Shown here: positions 8,630-17,338 of the stretch, in pieces
How the letters are laid out: every line of letters starts with the position of its first letter
Position numbering within the stretch: position 1 is the stretch's first letter
Assembly (NCBI GenBank): GCA_902619805.1
Contig: CACNGC010000008.1
Span: 16,627 to 80,626, forward strand
Direction: 5' to 3'
Origin: an uncultured SAR116 cluster alpha proteobacterium
Lineage (GTDB): Bacteria; Pseudomonadota; Alphaproteobacteria; Puniceispirillales; Marisalimonadaceae
DNA: 64,000 bases
Translations under genes and position numbers: made by a program
The notes under the pieces: generated by a model
What the model saw: only the letters and a program-made list of their open reading frames with translations
What the model was told of the DNA's origin: nothing
Database searches by the model: none

Positions 8630-8712
8630 AATATCCCCCATTTTGACTATCCTTATCAAAAAACATATATTAATTTTTTAAATTATTAAATTTAAATCAA
8701 TGATTGTATTAT

Positions 8713-10272
8713 ATGATAAAAAATTTTGTAGAAGCCAAAACAGTAAAAAGTTTGATTTCGGATGAAAAAGAATTAGCTTTTATTGATGTTAGAGAGATAG
8801 CTCAACACACTGCAGGTCATCCATTTTTTTCTATCTCAATTCCATTTAGCAAATTTGAAATAAATGTTGAAAAACTATTACCTAACAAAAATGTACGAAT
8901 AGTGTTGTTTGATAATAACGACGGAATTTCAGAAATAATTTATAAACAGGCAAAAAATTTAAAATATATAAATACTCATATTTTAAAAAATGGGGTTGAT
9001 GGTTGGAAAAAGTCTAACTTTCATCTGTTTGACGGAATAAATGTACCTAGTAAAAGTTTCGGAGAATTAGTTGAAAAAAAATTTAACACACCATCTATAA
9101 CAGCATCTCAATTATTTAAGAAACAAAAAGAAAAGAAGGATATAATTATATTAGATGGTAGACCGTTTGATGAATATAACAAGATGAGTATACCTGGAAG
9201 TGTATGTTGTCCAAATGCTGAAATACCCTTTAGAATTTCTGAAATAATAAAACGTTCAAATACTGAAATAATAATCAATTGCGCGGGTCGAACAAGATCA
9301 ATTATTGGTGCTCAGGCACTGATAAATTTTGGTGTTAAAAATAAAGTTTATGCATTAGAGAATGGGACACAAGGATGGTTTTTAGCTAATTTAAAATTAG
9401 ATCATGGAAAAATAAAATTTTTGGACAAAACACCTAAGAATGAAAAAATTAATGAACTTAGGGAAAAGATAGTAAACTTATTAGAAAATAAAGTTGAAAT
9501 CATTGATTTTAATCAAGCCCAAAAACTCATAAATGATAAGAACATAACTACATATGTTTTTGATGTAAGAACAAGCTCAAATCAAAAAAATAAATCATCT
9601 AAATTTAGAAATGTACCTGGTGGTCAACTAGTACAAGCTACTGATAAGTATATAGGTGTATTAAAATCACATGTAATTTTATTTGATGATGGTGATCTAG
9701 TAAGAGCGGGCATGACAGCATTATGGTTAAAAAAAATGAACTATCATTGTTATGTTGTGAATGAAAGTCCTAGAATAATTAAAAATTTAAATCTCAAATA
9801 TAATGTAAACTTTAAAGCTAACCCAATAAATTTAATTAAATTAGAGAATTTAAAAAATTTAAAAGGTACTCATATCTTTGATATCCGAAACAGCTTTGAT
9901 TATTGCAAAAAAAGAATAAAGAAATCAGTTTGGACCAATAGATTAATAATAACAAAAGACATGACACACTATCACAAATCTATCATTCTAATTACCGATG
10001 ATTTACCTAAAGCAAGTCTAATTGTAAGTGATCTTCAAGAAAAAGATCCAAAGTTTGTGATTCAAGTATATCATTGGAATGAAACAGAAGTTGAACATTA
10101 TTTGGATTATATTGATACAACAGAAGTTGAATTAGATGAAAAATTTTTTGATTTTAATTTTCATACCCACCTTCGTCATCAAGGAAACAAAGAGCACGCA
10201 AGAAGTTACTTAAAATGGGAAACGGATTTAATAAAAAACATGGATGAGGAAGAAAGGGGATTTTTTAGGTAA
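8713..10272 (+). CDS. Four-domain rhodanese-like protein with one catalytic cysteine
   Basis: A 519-residue protein made of four rhodanese-like domains (about residues 7-105, 127-230, 262-355 and 372-465) and a polar tail with several His and acidic residues. Only domain 2 has a catalytic-type loop, INCAGRTRS, with Cys190. Domains 1, 3 and 4 carry Asp or Thr in that place (LFDNND, LFDDGD, LITDDL). Such proteins move sulfane sulfur between thiols; the inactive repeats are probably structural. It has no signal peptide, so it is cytoplasmic. It is divergent from the TPP enzyme and convergent, by 8 bases, with the cupin gene. The ATG at 8713 is preferred to a TTG three codons upstream. Confidence 0.85.
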   Translation: MIKNFVEAKTVKSLISDEKELAFIDVREIAQHTAGHPFFSISIPFSKFEINVEKLLPNKNVRIVLFDNNDGISEIIYKQAKNLKYINTHILKNGVDGWKKSNFHLFDGINVPSKSFGELVEKKFNTPSITASQLFKKQKEKKDIIILDGRPFDEYNKMSIPGSVCCPNAEIPFRISEIIKRSNTEIIINCAGRTRSIIGAQALINFGVKNKVYALENGTQGWFLANLKLDHGKIKFLDKTPKNEKINELREKIVNLLENKVEIIDFNQAQKLINDKNITTYVFDVRTSSNQKNKSSKFRNVPGGQLVQATDKYIGVLKSHVILFDDGDLVRAGMTALWLKKMNYHCYVVNESPRIIKNLNLKYNVNFKANPINLIKLENLKNLKGTHIFDIRNSFDYCKKRIKKSVWTNRLIITKDMTHYHKSIILITDDLPKASLIVSDLQEKDPKFVIQVYHWNETEVEHYLDYIDTTEVELDEKFFDFNFHTHLRHQGNKEHARSYLKWETDLIKNMDEEERGFFR

Positions 10273-10789
10273 TTACTTTAATATTAGATCTTTTTATATT
10301 ATCCAAATTAGCCCCTTCAATCCTTAATAATCTAACAGGATACTCTCTAACTGGTGAATGGACATGTCCTACATCATAAAAATGCACATCACCAGCTTTC
10401 ATAATATATTTTTTTTTTGGTTTAACATTCACAACATCATCTAAATTATTTTTTTCTACAATTTCCCAATCAGTCATTTCTGTTTCGCCTGAGGCTTGTC
10501 CATAAATAGCCCAGCTTGATCCATGGTCATGAGGGCTTCCTATCGCCTCATCATCATGGACATGTCCACAGACACAAAAACCAGTTTCTTTATCTTCATA
10601 AAGTATTTGCCTAGGTAATTCACCATCAGCTCTATCAGGAAGATTATCAATTATAAAATTCTGATCCATAAGTGCTTTTGAAACAAAATAGCAAATTTTA
10701 TCTGCCCCATATGGCATTTTTTCAGTATTAATAATTTCTTTAATATCTTGAACTAATTCATCTAAAGTATAAGGCAATAGTTCCTCCAA
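10265..10789 (-). CDS. Cupin-fold protein resembling cysteine/thiol dioxygenases
   Basis: A 174-residue single-domain cupin. Candidate metal ligands are His87 and His89 in GSPHDHGSSW, and His142/His144 in GDVHFYDVGHVHSP. This layout resembles the cysteine dioxygenase group, which also includes 3-mercaptopropionate dioxygenase. The Glu of a normal cupin motif 1 is absent, as in thiol dioxygenases. Such enzymes turn a thiol into a sulfinate with O2. It is the last gene of a five-gene minus-strand operon starting with the MetY-like gene. The substrate is unknown; other cupin functions are possible. Confidence 0.6.
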   Translation of the reverse strand: MEELLPYTLDELVQDIKEIINTEKMPYGADKICYFVSKALMDQNFIIDNLPDRADGELPRQILYEDKETGFCVCGHVHDDEAIGSPHDHGSSWAIYGQASGETEMTDWEIVEKNNLDDVVNVKPKKKYIMKAGDVHFYDVGHVHSPVREYPVRLLRIEGANLDNIKRSNIKVIT

Positions 10790-10814
10790 AATTAGTTTAT
10801 AAGTAATTTAAATT

Positions 10815-11732
10815 TTATTTTCCCCAGCTTAAGGCAATTGGATCATATTTCTTAACTAATTTGATTAATCCTGCTTTAGTTTGTTCTTCTAAAGGCGAAA
10901 TTGGATGTCTACAAAAATCTGAATTAATAACACCCCCTTCTTTCATAATTACCTTAGTTGCTCTAAATCCGCATTGCCTATTTTCATAATTAATTAAAGG
11001 TAAAATATTATTATATTTGTCTTCAGATTTATCAAATTCTCCGTCCAAATAGTCTAAAACAACTGGTCTAATTAAGTCTGGTATCATTGCTGAACTCATA
11101 TTGCCGGTTGCACCAGCTTCTAAATCAGCAAACAATGTTATTCCTTCTTCACCATCAAATGGCCCTTCAATAACATCACCACCTTCAACTACAAGTTTTC
11201 GTAATTTAGAAGCCGCCTGTGCACACTCAATTTTAAAACATTTTACTGTTTCTATTTCTTTAGCCATTTTAATTAAAAGAGGAACAGGCAAATCAACTCC
11301 CGATAATGGTGCGTCTTGAACCATAATGGTTACGCCTGCTTCACCTACTTTTGCAAATTGTTCAAATGTTTGTTGAGAAGTTCCCCTCATTAGGGCGCCA
11401 TGATATGGGGGCATCATCATAAGCATTTCGCCACCAAGTTCTTTCACTAATTTAGCACGTGAAAGTGCAATATCTGTTGAGAAATGACTCACAGTTGTAA
11501 TTACAGGTACTCTACCAGATACGTGTTCAATACATAGTTTAGTTAAAATCTCTCTTTCATCATCTGATAACAAAAACTGCTCTGAGTAATTCGCTAATAT
11601 ACAAATACCATCAACATTTTGATCCACCATGCAATCTAGAACTCTTTTCATGCCCTCTATGTCGAGTTCACCATTGTCTTTAAAAGGTGTTGGAGCCACA
11701 GGCCAGCAACCTTGAAATTTATTATGAGCCAT
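10815..11732 (-). CDS. DHDPS/NAL-family aldolase with altered active site
   Basis: A 305-residue TIM-barrel protein of the dihydrodipicolinate synthase / N-acetylneuraminate lyase family. The Schiff-base lysine is present (Lys167 in CFKIE). The usual GTTGE loop reads ANYSE at 47-51, and the catalytic Tyr of the LYNVP motif is replaced: the local sequence is MVQDAP with Gln139 in that place. It is therefore unlikely to make dihydrodipicolinate. It may be an aldolase or hydro-lyase on a different 2-oxo acid. It lies 25 bases before the cupin gene and 36 bases after the CoA ligase, in one operon. Confidence 0.75.
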   Translation of the reverse strand: MAHNKFQGCWPVAPTPFKDNGELDIEGMKRVLDCMVDQNVDGICILANYSEQFLLSDDEREILTKLCIEHVSGRVPVITTVSHFSTDIALSRAKLVKELGGEMLMMMPPYHGALMRGTSQQTFEQFAKVGEAGVTIMVQDAPLSGVDLPVPLLIKMAKEIETVKCFKIECAQAASKLRKLVVEGGDVIEGPFDGEEGITLFADLEAGATGNMSSAMIPDLIRPVVLDYLDGEFDKSEDKYNNILPLINYENRQCGFRATKVIMKEGGVINSDFCRHPISPLEEQTKAGLIKLVKKYDPIALSWGK

Positions 11733-11768
11733 TCTGACCCCTTCATATTTTTATTTTAATTATGATAA

Positions 11769-13349
11769 TTAAATATTTTTATTTTGCCAAGTATCTATCG
11801 TAACCCCTTCTTCTCTTAGCTTGTTTTTTTGAATCTTACCTGTTTGTGTTTTTGGAAACTCTTTCATTACTCTTATATATTTGGGTATGGCAAACTTGGC
11901 TAAGTTTATTTTTGTTTTTTCAAGTAATTCATCAAAATCTATATTGGTTTTATTATCAATCATCAAGGCTACCATTACTTCATCTTCCATTCCCTCACCC
12001 CCATCAGCTGAAATTGCATATGCAGCTGCTTCTGTAATAAATGGAATTTCTAAAAAAGCTTGTTCAACTTCATATGACGAAATATTTTCACCTCTTCTCC
12101 TAATGCAATCCTTAATTCTATCCACAAATAAAAAGTGACCAGACTTTTCTCTAATCCCTGCGTCACCAGTATGAAACCAGAAATTTCTCCAACTCTCTAC
12201 AGTTTTCTCTGGCATTCCTAAATAACCAGACATAAAACCATATGGTTGTTTTGGTCTCACAACTATTTCACCAACCAAGCCGTTATTAACAGGTATATCT
12301 TTCTCAGGATCCCTTATTTCAACCTCAAAATATTTTTCATATAGTTTTCCACATCTACCATTACCCATTTCATTTTTTAAACCATATATTGGAATATTAA
12401 CTTCTGTCATGCCATAAAGTGGTAATACATATTTTACACCAAATCTATTTCTAAAAATTTTTTCAGGTTCACTTGGCAATGGCGCTGAACCAATGACTTC
12501 TAAATTATGATCTTTATCGTATTTAGTAGGAGGTTGTGCAACAATAAACGCGGCTATAGCACCTAACATATTAGTATGAGTTATATTATACTTTCTAATA
12601 TCTTTAAGCCAATTTGAGGCTGAGAATTTAGTTCTTATAACTGCTTTTGCACCAGTCATAATGCATGCTAAAAGTTGCATAAATAATCCATTAGCATGGA
12701 ATAAAGGTAAGGAGATGTAAAAAGTGTGGTTATTTCTTAAGTTGTAATTTTCAATTGTTCCTATAGCAAACAAAATACAATGTGCATTTGGCATCATAAC
12801 TCCTTTAGAAGGCCCTGATGTTCCACTTGTAAACATTGTACAAACGTTGTCACTTAATTTTCCTAAAATAATCTCGTCTTCATTCAAAAGGTCTTTATCA
12901 TTTAAATCTTTACAATTTAATATTTCAACTTCTAATTTATGAAGATTTACCAAACTTTTTACTTCGTGAAAAAATTGATCTTCAACAAGAACATTTTTCG
13001 ATTTAGATGTCTTAATTTGATGTAATAATACATTTCCTTTTATAGCAGTATTGATAGCTACAAACATAACTCCTATAAAACTGCATGCTATCCAATATAG
13101 TATGAATTCTTTTGGGTCTTCTATTAAAACTGTTAAATTGTCACCTTCATTTAAACTCAATTCTTTTAAAATTTGAGCTTTTTCTAAAGATTTAATTTTT
13201 AGGTCATGGAAAGTCCATTTTGGACCATTTATAAATTCGATAATTTCTCTTTTTGGATATTTCTTGCATTGATCTAGGATAATTTCAGAAATTCTCCAAT
13301 GATCTGGATTTTGAGCATAATTAAATAAGAAATAATTTTTTTCGTTCAT
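11769..13349 (-). CDS. AMP-forming acyl-CoA ligase, CaiC-like
   Basis: A 526-residue class I adenylate-forming enzyme. Motifs in order: P-loop MFTSGTSGPSKGVMMPN, the LYGMTEVNIP motif, HTGDAG hinge, RIKDCIRRRGENIS, and the C-terminal catalytic lysine in KTQTGKIQK. The overall look is closest to crotonobetaine/carnitine-CoA ligases, but no carnitine genes lie nearby. It should activate a small carboxylic acid with ATP and CoA in the cytoplasm. Position between an alpha/beta hydrolase and a DHDPS-like aldolase suggests a dedicated catabolic substrate; the presence of a thiol-dioxygenase-like cupin makes a sulfur-containing acid conceivable. Confidence 0.85.
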   Translation of the reverse strand: MNEKNYFLFNYAQNPDHWRISEIILDQCKKYPKREIIEFINGPKWTFHDLKIKSLEKAQILKELSLNEGDNLTVLIEDPKEFILYWIACSFIGVMFVAINTAIKGNVLLHQIKTSKSKNVLVEDQFFHEVKSLVNLHKLEVEILNCKDLNDKDLLNEDEIILGKLSDNVCTMFTSGTSGPSKGVMMPNAHCILFAIGTIENYNLRNNHTFYISLPLFHANGLFMQLLACIMTGAKAVIRTKFSASNWLKDIRKYNITHTNMLGAIAAFIVAQPPTKYDKDHNLEVIGSAPLPSEPEKIFRNRFGVKYVLPLYGMTEVNIPIYGLKNEMGNGRCGKLYEKYFEVEIRDPEKDIPVNNGLVGEIVVRPKQPYGFMSGYLGMPEKTVESWRNFWFHTGDAGIREKSGHFLFVDRIKDCIRRRGENISSYEVEQAFLEIPFITEAAAYAISADGGEGMEDEVMVALMIDNKTNIDFDELLEKTKINLAKFAIPKYIRVMKEFPKTQTGKIQKNKLREEGVTIDTWQNKNI

Positions 13350-13376
13350 TTAATTTACAAAATCCCTATTTAAAAA

Positions 13377-14174
13377 TTATTTTAACTTTAAAAGAAAAGA
13401 ATTTATTATTGAGTTTAATTCCATAGGTCTTTCAGATGGAAGAAAATGACCACAATCAAGAGTGTGAGTTTCACAATTTTTAATAAGTTCTACAAATTTT
13501 AAACCTGATTTTAATGGTGTCATTTGATCATTTTTTGCTAAAACAGCCAATGCTGGAACTTTAATATTTTTTGCAGCATCTATTCCGTCTGAATAATCAT
13601 CACAAGAGTGCAAATCATACCTTAAAGCTGTTGATTTGTTCATAGACATTATATTATTACCTTCTCCATAATGGGAATGTCCCGGCCATTTATTAATTGA
13701 CATGTCACCATCAATTCCATGTCCCCAAGTAACCATCATTTGAGAGGCTTTTTGTGGATTTTCTTTTGAAAGATCTAACAAAAATTTATTAACTGGAATT
13801 TCATTTGAGCCCGCAACAAATATTAGTGCTTCTAAAGTACTTTTCAAAATTCTATTCAATTCTAAAGCAACCAAACATCCTTGAGAATGTCCGATAACAA
13901 CCACATTTTTAAGTTTTAATTTAACTAATAGGTCACTTATCCAATCTGCATTTTCTTTTATTGATTTGCAGGGATTGCCATCAGAAAATCCATGGCCTGG
14001 CATATCGGGTGCGATTACAGAATACCCTTTATAAGCAAAAAAACGAGCCTGCTGAATGAAACTCAAATGATTTTGACCAGACCCGTGTAAAAAACACAAT
14101 GTCTTTTTAGTATTATCTAAACTTTTACCACCTGTACCTATATAGGTCTTAGCACCTTTGAAATTAATGATCAT
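13377..14174 (-). CDS. Alpha/beta hydrolase
   Basis: A 265-residue alpha/beta-hydrolase. The oxyanion strand is FLHGSGQNH (28-36). The nucleophile elbow is GHSQG with Ser97, and the rest of the triad is likely Asp216 (AKNDQMTP) and His243 (DCGHFLP). It has no signal peptide, so it is cytoplasmic. It could cleave an ester, thioester or C-C bond; sequence alone does not decide. Gaps of 7 bases to the MetY-like gene and 27 bases to the ligase place it in their operon. Confidence 0.85.
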   Translation of the reverse strand: MIINFKGAKTYIGTGGKSLDNTKKTLCFLHGSGQNHLSFIQQARFFAYKGYSVIAPDMPGHGFSDGNPCKSIKENADWISDLLVKLKLKNVVVIGHSQGCLVALELNRILKSTLEALIFVAGSNEIPVNKFLLDLSKENPQKASQMMVTWGHGIDGDMSINKWPGHSHYGEGNNIMSMNKSTALRYDLHSCDDYSDGIDAAKNIKVPALAVLAKNDQMTPLKSGLKFVELIKNCETHTLDCGHFLPSERPMELNSIINSFLLKLK

Positions 14175-14181
14175 GATATTC

Positions 14182-15477
14182 CTATTTGTTAAGCTTTTTT
14201 ACAGCCTTGAAACCTCTTTCAAAGTCTTTTTTTATGTCATTAATATCTTCTAATCCAACTGACAGTCTTATCATGTCATCCGTCAATCCACCCTCTTTCA
14301 TAGCCTCTGAACTCAAATGAGAGTGAGTTGTACTCCCTGGATGAATAAGTAGTGTCTTAGCATCACCAACATTTGCTAAATGTGAAGCTAATTGTACTGA
14401 TTCAATAAATGCCTTCCCTGCTTCACGTCCACCTTTAATACCAAAAGCAACGATTGATCCAGATCCTTTTGGTAATATTCTTTTTGCTACTTCATGGTCA
14501 GGATGTGTATCTAAATCTGGATGTTTTACCCATTCTACCATTTCATGTTTTACTAAAAAATCTAATATAGAGTGAGTATTTTCAATATGTTTTTTCATCC
14601 TCAAAGGTAGCGTTTCAATTCCTTGCATTAAATGAAATGCATTAGTCGGGGATAAAGAAGGTCCAAAATTATACATACCTTCTGCTCTTATTTTTGCTAT
14701 TAAAGCAGATGGACCAAATTCTTCCCAAAAACTTATACCACCTAGAGCAAAATGTGGTCCTGAAATTGTAGGAAACTTATCTTTATCTCCCCAATTAAAG
14801 TTACCACCATTTACAACAGCGCCTCCTATTGCAATACCATGACCACCTAACCATTTGGTAAGTGAATGAACAATAATATTTGCTCCATGTTTAAATGGCT
14901 GCATTAGATATGGAGTATTAAAAGTAGCGTCTAGTACTAGAGGGATATTTTTTGAATTACATATTTTAGCAATTTCTGGAACATCCATAATATCTAATCC
15001 TGGGTTGCCAATAACTTCTCCAAATACTAATTTGGTATTTGGTTTTATTGCCTTCTTAATTGCTTCTGGATCATTGGGATTAACAAAATCTGTATTAACT
15101 CCAAAACGAGGCATAGTATGCTGAAGTAAATTAATATTTGCTCCATACATTTTGCTTGATGCAACAATATGATCCCCACTACTACAAATTGCAGAAATCA
15201 CTAGGTGCATTGCAGCCATTCCACTTGAACATGCAAGTGCACTTGCTCCACCCTCGAGAGCTGCTAACCTTTGCTCTAGTGCTGCAACTGTAGGATTTGA
15301 TATTCTAGTATATAAATGTCCACCAACTTCCATATTATACAAAGACGCAGCTTCTTCAGTGCTATTGAAAACGTAAGATGTTGTCTGATAGATTGGTACA
15401 GCACGTGAACCAGTTTCCTTATCAGGAATATGTCCAGCATGTAAAGAGAGGGTGTCAAATTTGTAATTTTCACTCAT
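14182..15477 (-). CDS. O-acetylhomoserine sulfhydrylase-type PLP enzyme (MetY-like)
   Basis: A 431-residue Cys/Met-metabolism PLP enzyme. The cofactor lysine is Lys208 in HSLTKWLGGHG. YTRISNPT (56-63) and SSGMAA are typical, and the length of about 430 fits MetY (O-acetylhomoserine sulfhydrylase) better than the 380-400 of CGS/CGL. MetY joins sulfide or methanethiol to O-acetylhomoserine; relatives act as lyases. It is the first gene of a five-gene operon that is not a methionine operon (hydrolase, CoA ligase, aldolase, cupin), so it may instead feed or remove sulfur in a catabolic route. The 127-base upstream gap showed no riboswitch I could support. Confidence 0.85.
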   Translation of the reverse strand: MSENYKFDTLSLHAGHIPDKETGSRAVPIYQTTSYVFNSTEEAASLYNMEVGGHLYTRISNPTVAALEQRLAALEGGASALACSSGMAAMHLVISAICSSGDHIVASSKMYGANINLLQHTMPRFGVNTDFVNPNDPEAIKKAIKPNTKLVFGEVIGNPGLDIMDVPEIAKICNSKNIPLVLDATFNTPYLMQPFKHGANIIVHSLTKWLGGHGIAIGGAVVNGGNFNWGDKDKFPTISGPHFALGGISFWEEFGPSALIAKIRAEGMYNFGPSLSPTNAFHLMQGIETLPLRMKKHIENTHSILDFLVKHEMVEWVKHPDLDTHPDHEVAKRILPKGSGSIVAFGIKGGREAGKAFIESVQLASHLANVGDAKTLLIHPGSTTHSHLSSEAMKEGGLTDDMIRLSVGLEDINDIKKDFERGFKAVKKLNK

Positions 15478-15604
15478 TGAAATTCCTTAAAATAATTTTA
15501 ATTATTATATCTTATTTCGTAAACCTTAAAAATATAAATTTACCTCATTAAAAGTATAAAAAATTATATATTTGCACAATCAGCCAAAACAAATTCATAA
15601 TTTA

Positions 15605-17242
15605 TTAATTATTTTCTCTTAAATCTTTACGGATAATTTTTCCTGTAGTTGTCAAAGGTAATTCATAAACAAACTCTATAAGTCTTGGATATTCATGAGC
15701 AGCTAACTTTAATTTTACATGATTTTGGATAGATTTTTTTAATATTTCATTTTGAGTTAAAACATTATTATTATCCATAGGAACAACAAAAGCTTTGATG
15801 ACTTGACCTCTTAATTTATCTGGAATGCCAATCACCGCAACCATGCTAACTTTAGGGTGTGAAATTACAGCATCTTCTACCTCACTTGGTCCAACCCTAT
15901 AACCTGAGGTATTAATAATGTCATCTTCTCTACCTTTAAAATAAAAATAACCCTCCTCATCCTTATAAGCAAAATCACCTGTGTAGAGCCAGCCATCTTT
16001 AACTTTTTGTTTTGTTGCTTTATCATTTTCCCAGTATTTTAAAAAAGATACAGGGGTATCAGATTTGACTATTATTTCTCCGTCCAATCCAGGTTCTTTA
16101 ATAAGCTCTCCATTTTCATTAATTATTCTAACTTCATGACCGGGAACAGGTTTACCAATAGAACCTTGTTTGGTTGGCATAATCGCTCCACAATTCGAGA
16201 CTGTTAAATTACATTCTGTTTGACCATAAAACTCATTAATACCAACCCCTAAAATTTGTTTACCCCACTCTAGCAAATCTTCTCCAAGAGCTTCACCACC
16301 TGAACCAACAGTTCTTAATTTCAAGTTTTTTATTGGTTTATTGGGATTAAATGATTTCATCATTTTTAGTGCAGTAGGTGGCAAGAAAGTATTTTTTATT
16401 TCTAGTTTAGATATTAAATCAAAGGTAACTTCAGGATCGAATTTTTGAGATCTGTAGCTTACTACAGGAATTCCAAAGTGCCATGCTGGAAGGAGCACAT
16501 CAAACAACCCACCTATCCATGCCCAATCAGCTGGTGTCCAAAACAAATCTGTAACAGGTTCAGATGATGATAAAAATTCATGAGGTATTTCTACTCCTGG
16601 TATATGTCCTAGTAATGTTCGATGAGGGAGCAAAGCACCTTTAGGCCCCCCTGTTGTTCCGGATGTATAAATAATTAAAGCGGGATCAGATGCTTTTGTT
16701 TTTTTTGTAATGTAGCTGTCTGAAGCCTGTTCTAATAACTTTTTGAAATTAAAAACATTACTTTTTTCGTCATTACTATCTATACAAATTATTTTTTTTA
16801 AATCTGGTAATCTATCTTTAATTTCAAAAATTTTATTTAAGCCAATATTATCGCAAATCACCAATGATGCTCTTGAATTCAACAAACGATAATGTAATGC
16901 CTCTGTTCCGAATAAATTAAATAAAGGTATTGAAATTTTTCCAGACTTAAAACAAGCCATGTGTGCAACTGCAGTTTCAGGACATTGACCTAAAATAATA
17001 CCAACCCTTGCGTTGGCCTCAAGATGAAAATGATCAAAAACATTAGCAAGTTTGTTTGCAGATCTTTTTATATCAATAAAAGACCACTCCTCTATCTTGC
17101 CGTTTTGTAAAAAATTAATTAATGCTATCCTATTTTGATAATTATCCTGATCAACAGTATCAGATGCTATATTATAAAATTCTGGAATATTCCATTTAAA
17201 TGTTAAAGATAGCTCTTCAAAATTATTCAATTTTTTAAGCAT
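15605..17242 (-). CDS. AMP-forming acyl-CoA synthetase, ACS/medium-chain type
   Basis: A 545-residue adenylate-forming enzyme. P-loop IYTSGTTGGPKGALLPH, the ADWAWIGGLFDVLLPAWHFG segment typical of acetyl- and medium-chain (ACSM-like) acyl-CoA synthetases, FYGQTECN, TGDFAYKDEEGYF, and the lysine motif TTTGKIIRKDLR. It makes an acyl-CoA with release of AMP. It is divergent from the fused indolepyruvate oxidoreductase, with 96 bases between starts. Arylacetate or branched short-chain acids are plausible substrates given that neighbour, but this is inference. Confidence 0.85.
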   Translation of the reverse strand: MLKKLNNFEELSLTFKWNIPEFYNIASDTVDQDNYQNRIALINFLQNGKIEEWSFIDIKRSANKLANVFDHFHLEANARVGIILGQCPETAVAHMACFKSGKISIPLFNLFGTEALHYRLLNSRASLVICDNIGLNKIFEIKDRLPDLKKIICIDSNDEKSNVFNFKKLLEQASDSYITKKTKASDPALIIYTSGTTGGPKGALLPHRTLLGHIPGVEIPHEFLSSSEPVTDLFWTPADWAWIGGLFDVLLPAWHFGIPVVSYRSQKFDPEVTFDLISKLEIKNTFLPPTALKMMKSFNPNKPIKNLKLRTVGSGGEALGEDLLEWGKQILGVGINEFYGQTECNLTVSNCGAIMPTKQGSIGKPVPGHEVRIINENGELIKEPGLDGEIIVKSDTPVSFLKYWENDKATKQKVKDGWLYTGDFAYKDEEGYFYFKGREDDIINTSGYRVGPSEVEDAVISHPKVSMVAVIGIPDKLRGQVIKAFVVPMDNNNVLTQNEILKKSIQNHVKLKLAAHEYPRLIEFVYELPLTTTGKIIRKDLRENN

Positions 17243-17338
17243 AAAAAATAATTACCTTTCCTTTAATTATTCTTACTACTTGTTAAAATCTTTTTTATTA
17301 TTTAAATTATATACAAACAAAACTTCATTGAGTTAGAA

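Noticed and set aside
15478..15604. Possible SAM-responsive riboswitch upstream of the MetY-like gene
   Set aside because: SAM-II and SAM-V elements occur before metY genes in alphaproteobacteria, so I read this gap on the minus strand. Only a weak 5-bp pairing is present and I could not find the conserved core, so it is not listed.
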